Positions 37,929-39,085 of a stretch of 39,085 nucleotides of DNA are shown piece after piece (positions within the stretch are counted from its first letter, which is position 1; the number at the start of each line of letters is the position of its first letter). The stretch is from Crocinitomicaceae bacterium (lineage in GTDB: Bacteria; Bacteroidota; Bacteroidia; Flavobacteriales_D; Parvicellaceae), in NCBI GenBank assembly GCA_002691605.1, contig NZID01000086.1:1-39085 (forward strand), in the 5' to 3' direction. The translations under genes were made by a program, and so were the position numbers. The notes beneath the pieces are model-generated. The model had not been told where the DNA came from. It did not search any database and saw only the letters and a list, made by a program, of their open reading frames with translations.

Positions 37929-38937
37929 TCGCTAAAATTTCTTCTAAATGATCAATCATATATTTAGACCCTACAAAAAATGGAACTCTTTGATGTAATT
38001 CAGATGGTGGGATCTCCATAACTCTTTTATCTTTTGAAATAGCCCTGCCACCAGCTTGTTCTGCAATAAAAGCTAAAGGGGCACACTCATAGGTTAATCT
38101 CAATTTTCCATTTGGATGACTTAAATTGGATGGATATAAATAAATTCCTCCCTTAATTAAATTTCTTTGAAAGTCAGCGACTAATGAACCAATATATCTA
38201 GAGTTATATTTTCTTTTATTGGTAGAAAGATCTTCAGATTGACAGAACTTAATATACTCCCTAATAGCAGGACAAAATTCAGCGAAATTTCCCTCATTAA
38301 CAGAATATAATTTTCCTTCTTTGGGAATCTTCATATTTGGATGAGATAAAAAGAAAACCCCTATACTTGGATCAAAGGTGAAACCATTTACCCCACTTCC
38401 AGTTGTATATACAAGCATAGTAGAGGATCCATAAATAATATATCCAGAGGCAACTTGACAATTTCCGCTTTGTAAGAAATCTTTCATTTCAACAGGCTGT
38501 CCTTTTTTAGATTGCCGTTTATAAACACTGAAAATAGTCCCAACAGAAACATTTACATCAATATTGGAAGAGCCGTCTAATGGGTCTATTAGTACTACGT
38601 ATTTAGCATCATTATTTACATTATCGTTAAATGCTATAAAAGAGCGATTTTCTTCTGAAGCTACTCCGCATATTACTCCCCTTGCAGATAAAGCATTGAT
38701 GAATGTATCATTTGCAAAAACATCTAATTTTTGCTGATCTTCACCTTGGGTATTTTCTTTCCCAACTGAACCTAATATTTCTTTTGCCAAGCCAGCTTTA
38801 TTTATTTGATGACTTAAAATTTTTGAAGCTAGCTTAATGGCGCTTAAAATTTTAGACAACTCTCCAGTAGATCCAGGGAAATTATTTTGTGATTCAACAA
38901 TAAATTCTCCTACAGTTACATTTTTCATTATGGACAT
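37918..38937 (-). CDS. fbp: Fructose-1,6-bisphosphatase class 1
   Basis: [74 protein letters not shown]. Confidence 0.96.
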   Translation of the reverse strand: MSIMKNVTVGEFIVESQNNFPGSTGELSKILSAIKLASKILSHQINKAGLAKEILGSVGKENTQGEDQQKLDVFANDTFINALSARGVICGVASEENRSFIAFNDNVNNDAKYVVLIDPLDGSSNIDVNVSVGTIFSVYKRQSKKGQPVEMKDFLQSGNCQVASGYIIYGSSTMLVYTTGSGVNGFTFDPSIGVFFLSHPNMKIPKEGKLYSVNEGNFAEFCPAIREYIKFCQSEDLSTNKRKYNSRYIGSLVADFQRNLIKGGIYLYPSNLSHPNGKLRLTYECAPLAFIAEQAGGRAISKDKRVMEIPPSELHQRVPFFVGSKYMIDHLEEILASER

Positions 38938-39004
38938 ACTTTTTTTGCGTATGTAAAAGCGTACAAGATAATAAAGGAAGTAATACCCAAAATATGAAAT
39001 CCAA

Positions 39005-39036
39005 AAAAAAACCTAAAACACTTGACTTAGTGTTTT
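39005..39036 (-). terminator. Rho-independent terminator-like hairpin for a minus-strand gene beyond the right edge
   Basis: AAAACACT (39015-39022) / AGTGTTTT (39029-39036) with a 6-nt loop. The minus strand continues AGG then a run of T. Only two G:C pairs per stem, so weak. Confidence 0.4.
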
Positions 39037-39085
39037 TAACACACTATCTTTTCTCAGAATTTACGAAAAAAATTAAATTATGATT

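Noticed and set aside
38994-39083. Plus-strand 29-aa [32 protein letters not shown]
   Set aside because: Overlaps a terminator-like hairpin, is low complexity, and has no supporting motif or upstream signal.
1-39085. CRISPR array, transposase, integrase, toxin-antitoxin or defence island
   Set aside because: No regularly spaced repeats, DDE/HNH/integrase ORFs or defence-family motifs found in the ORFs or gaps.

Overview
The window is AT-rich and looks like Bacteroidota/Flavobacteriales chromosome. Markers are a T9SS/gliding SprE/PorW-like lipoprotein, a secreted M43 protease with a T9SS sorting domain, a BtuB-like TonB receptor, a Lacal_2735-type small protein and TAnnTTTG-like promoter elements. 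Most genes are housekeeping: rnr, mce, lipB, bifunctional PGI/PMI, lysS, rpmF-plsX-fabH-accB-accC, mfd and fbp. A dense minus-strand directon (about 23.1 kb down to 9.0 kb) has mostly overlapping or nearly touching genes. It includes a probable surface/peptidoglycan O-acylation module: LysM plus a degenerate lytic transglycosylase, two SGNH hydrolases and an MBOAT. It also includes a RidA/aldehyde dehydrogenase pair resembling kynurenine-pathway 2-aminomuconate enzymes. Less ordinary signals: (i) a 48-bp perfect inverted repeat at the left edge that breaks a YkoF-like/thiamine-binding ORF, which may be a fold-back junction or contig-end artefact; (ii) a decayed MORN-repeat gene with a Trp->TGA stop; (iii) a second small ORF relic at 8829-8972; (iv) an unannotated 45-aa single-TM ORF; (v) an SGNH gene whose membrane anchor lies upstream of the called GTG, with no ATG/GTG/TTG but an ATA overlapping the previous stop (ATAA); (vi) a lytic-transglycosylase-like domain that seems to lack the catalytic Glu; (vii) convergent gene pairs whose stops share palindromic TTAATTAA/TTAA. 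I see no CRISPR array, transposase, phage or clear defence system. All calls come from reading the sequence; no searches were run.
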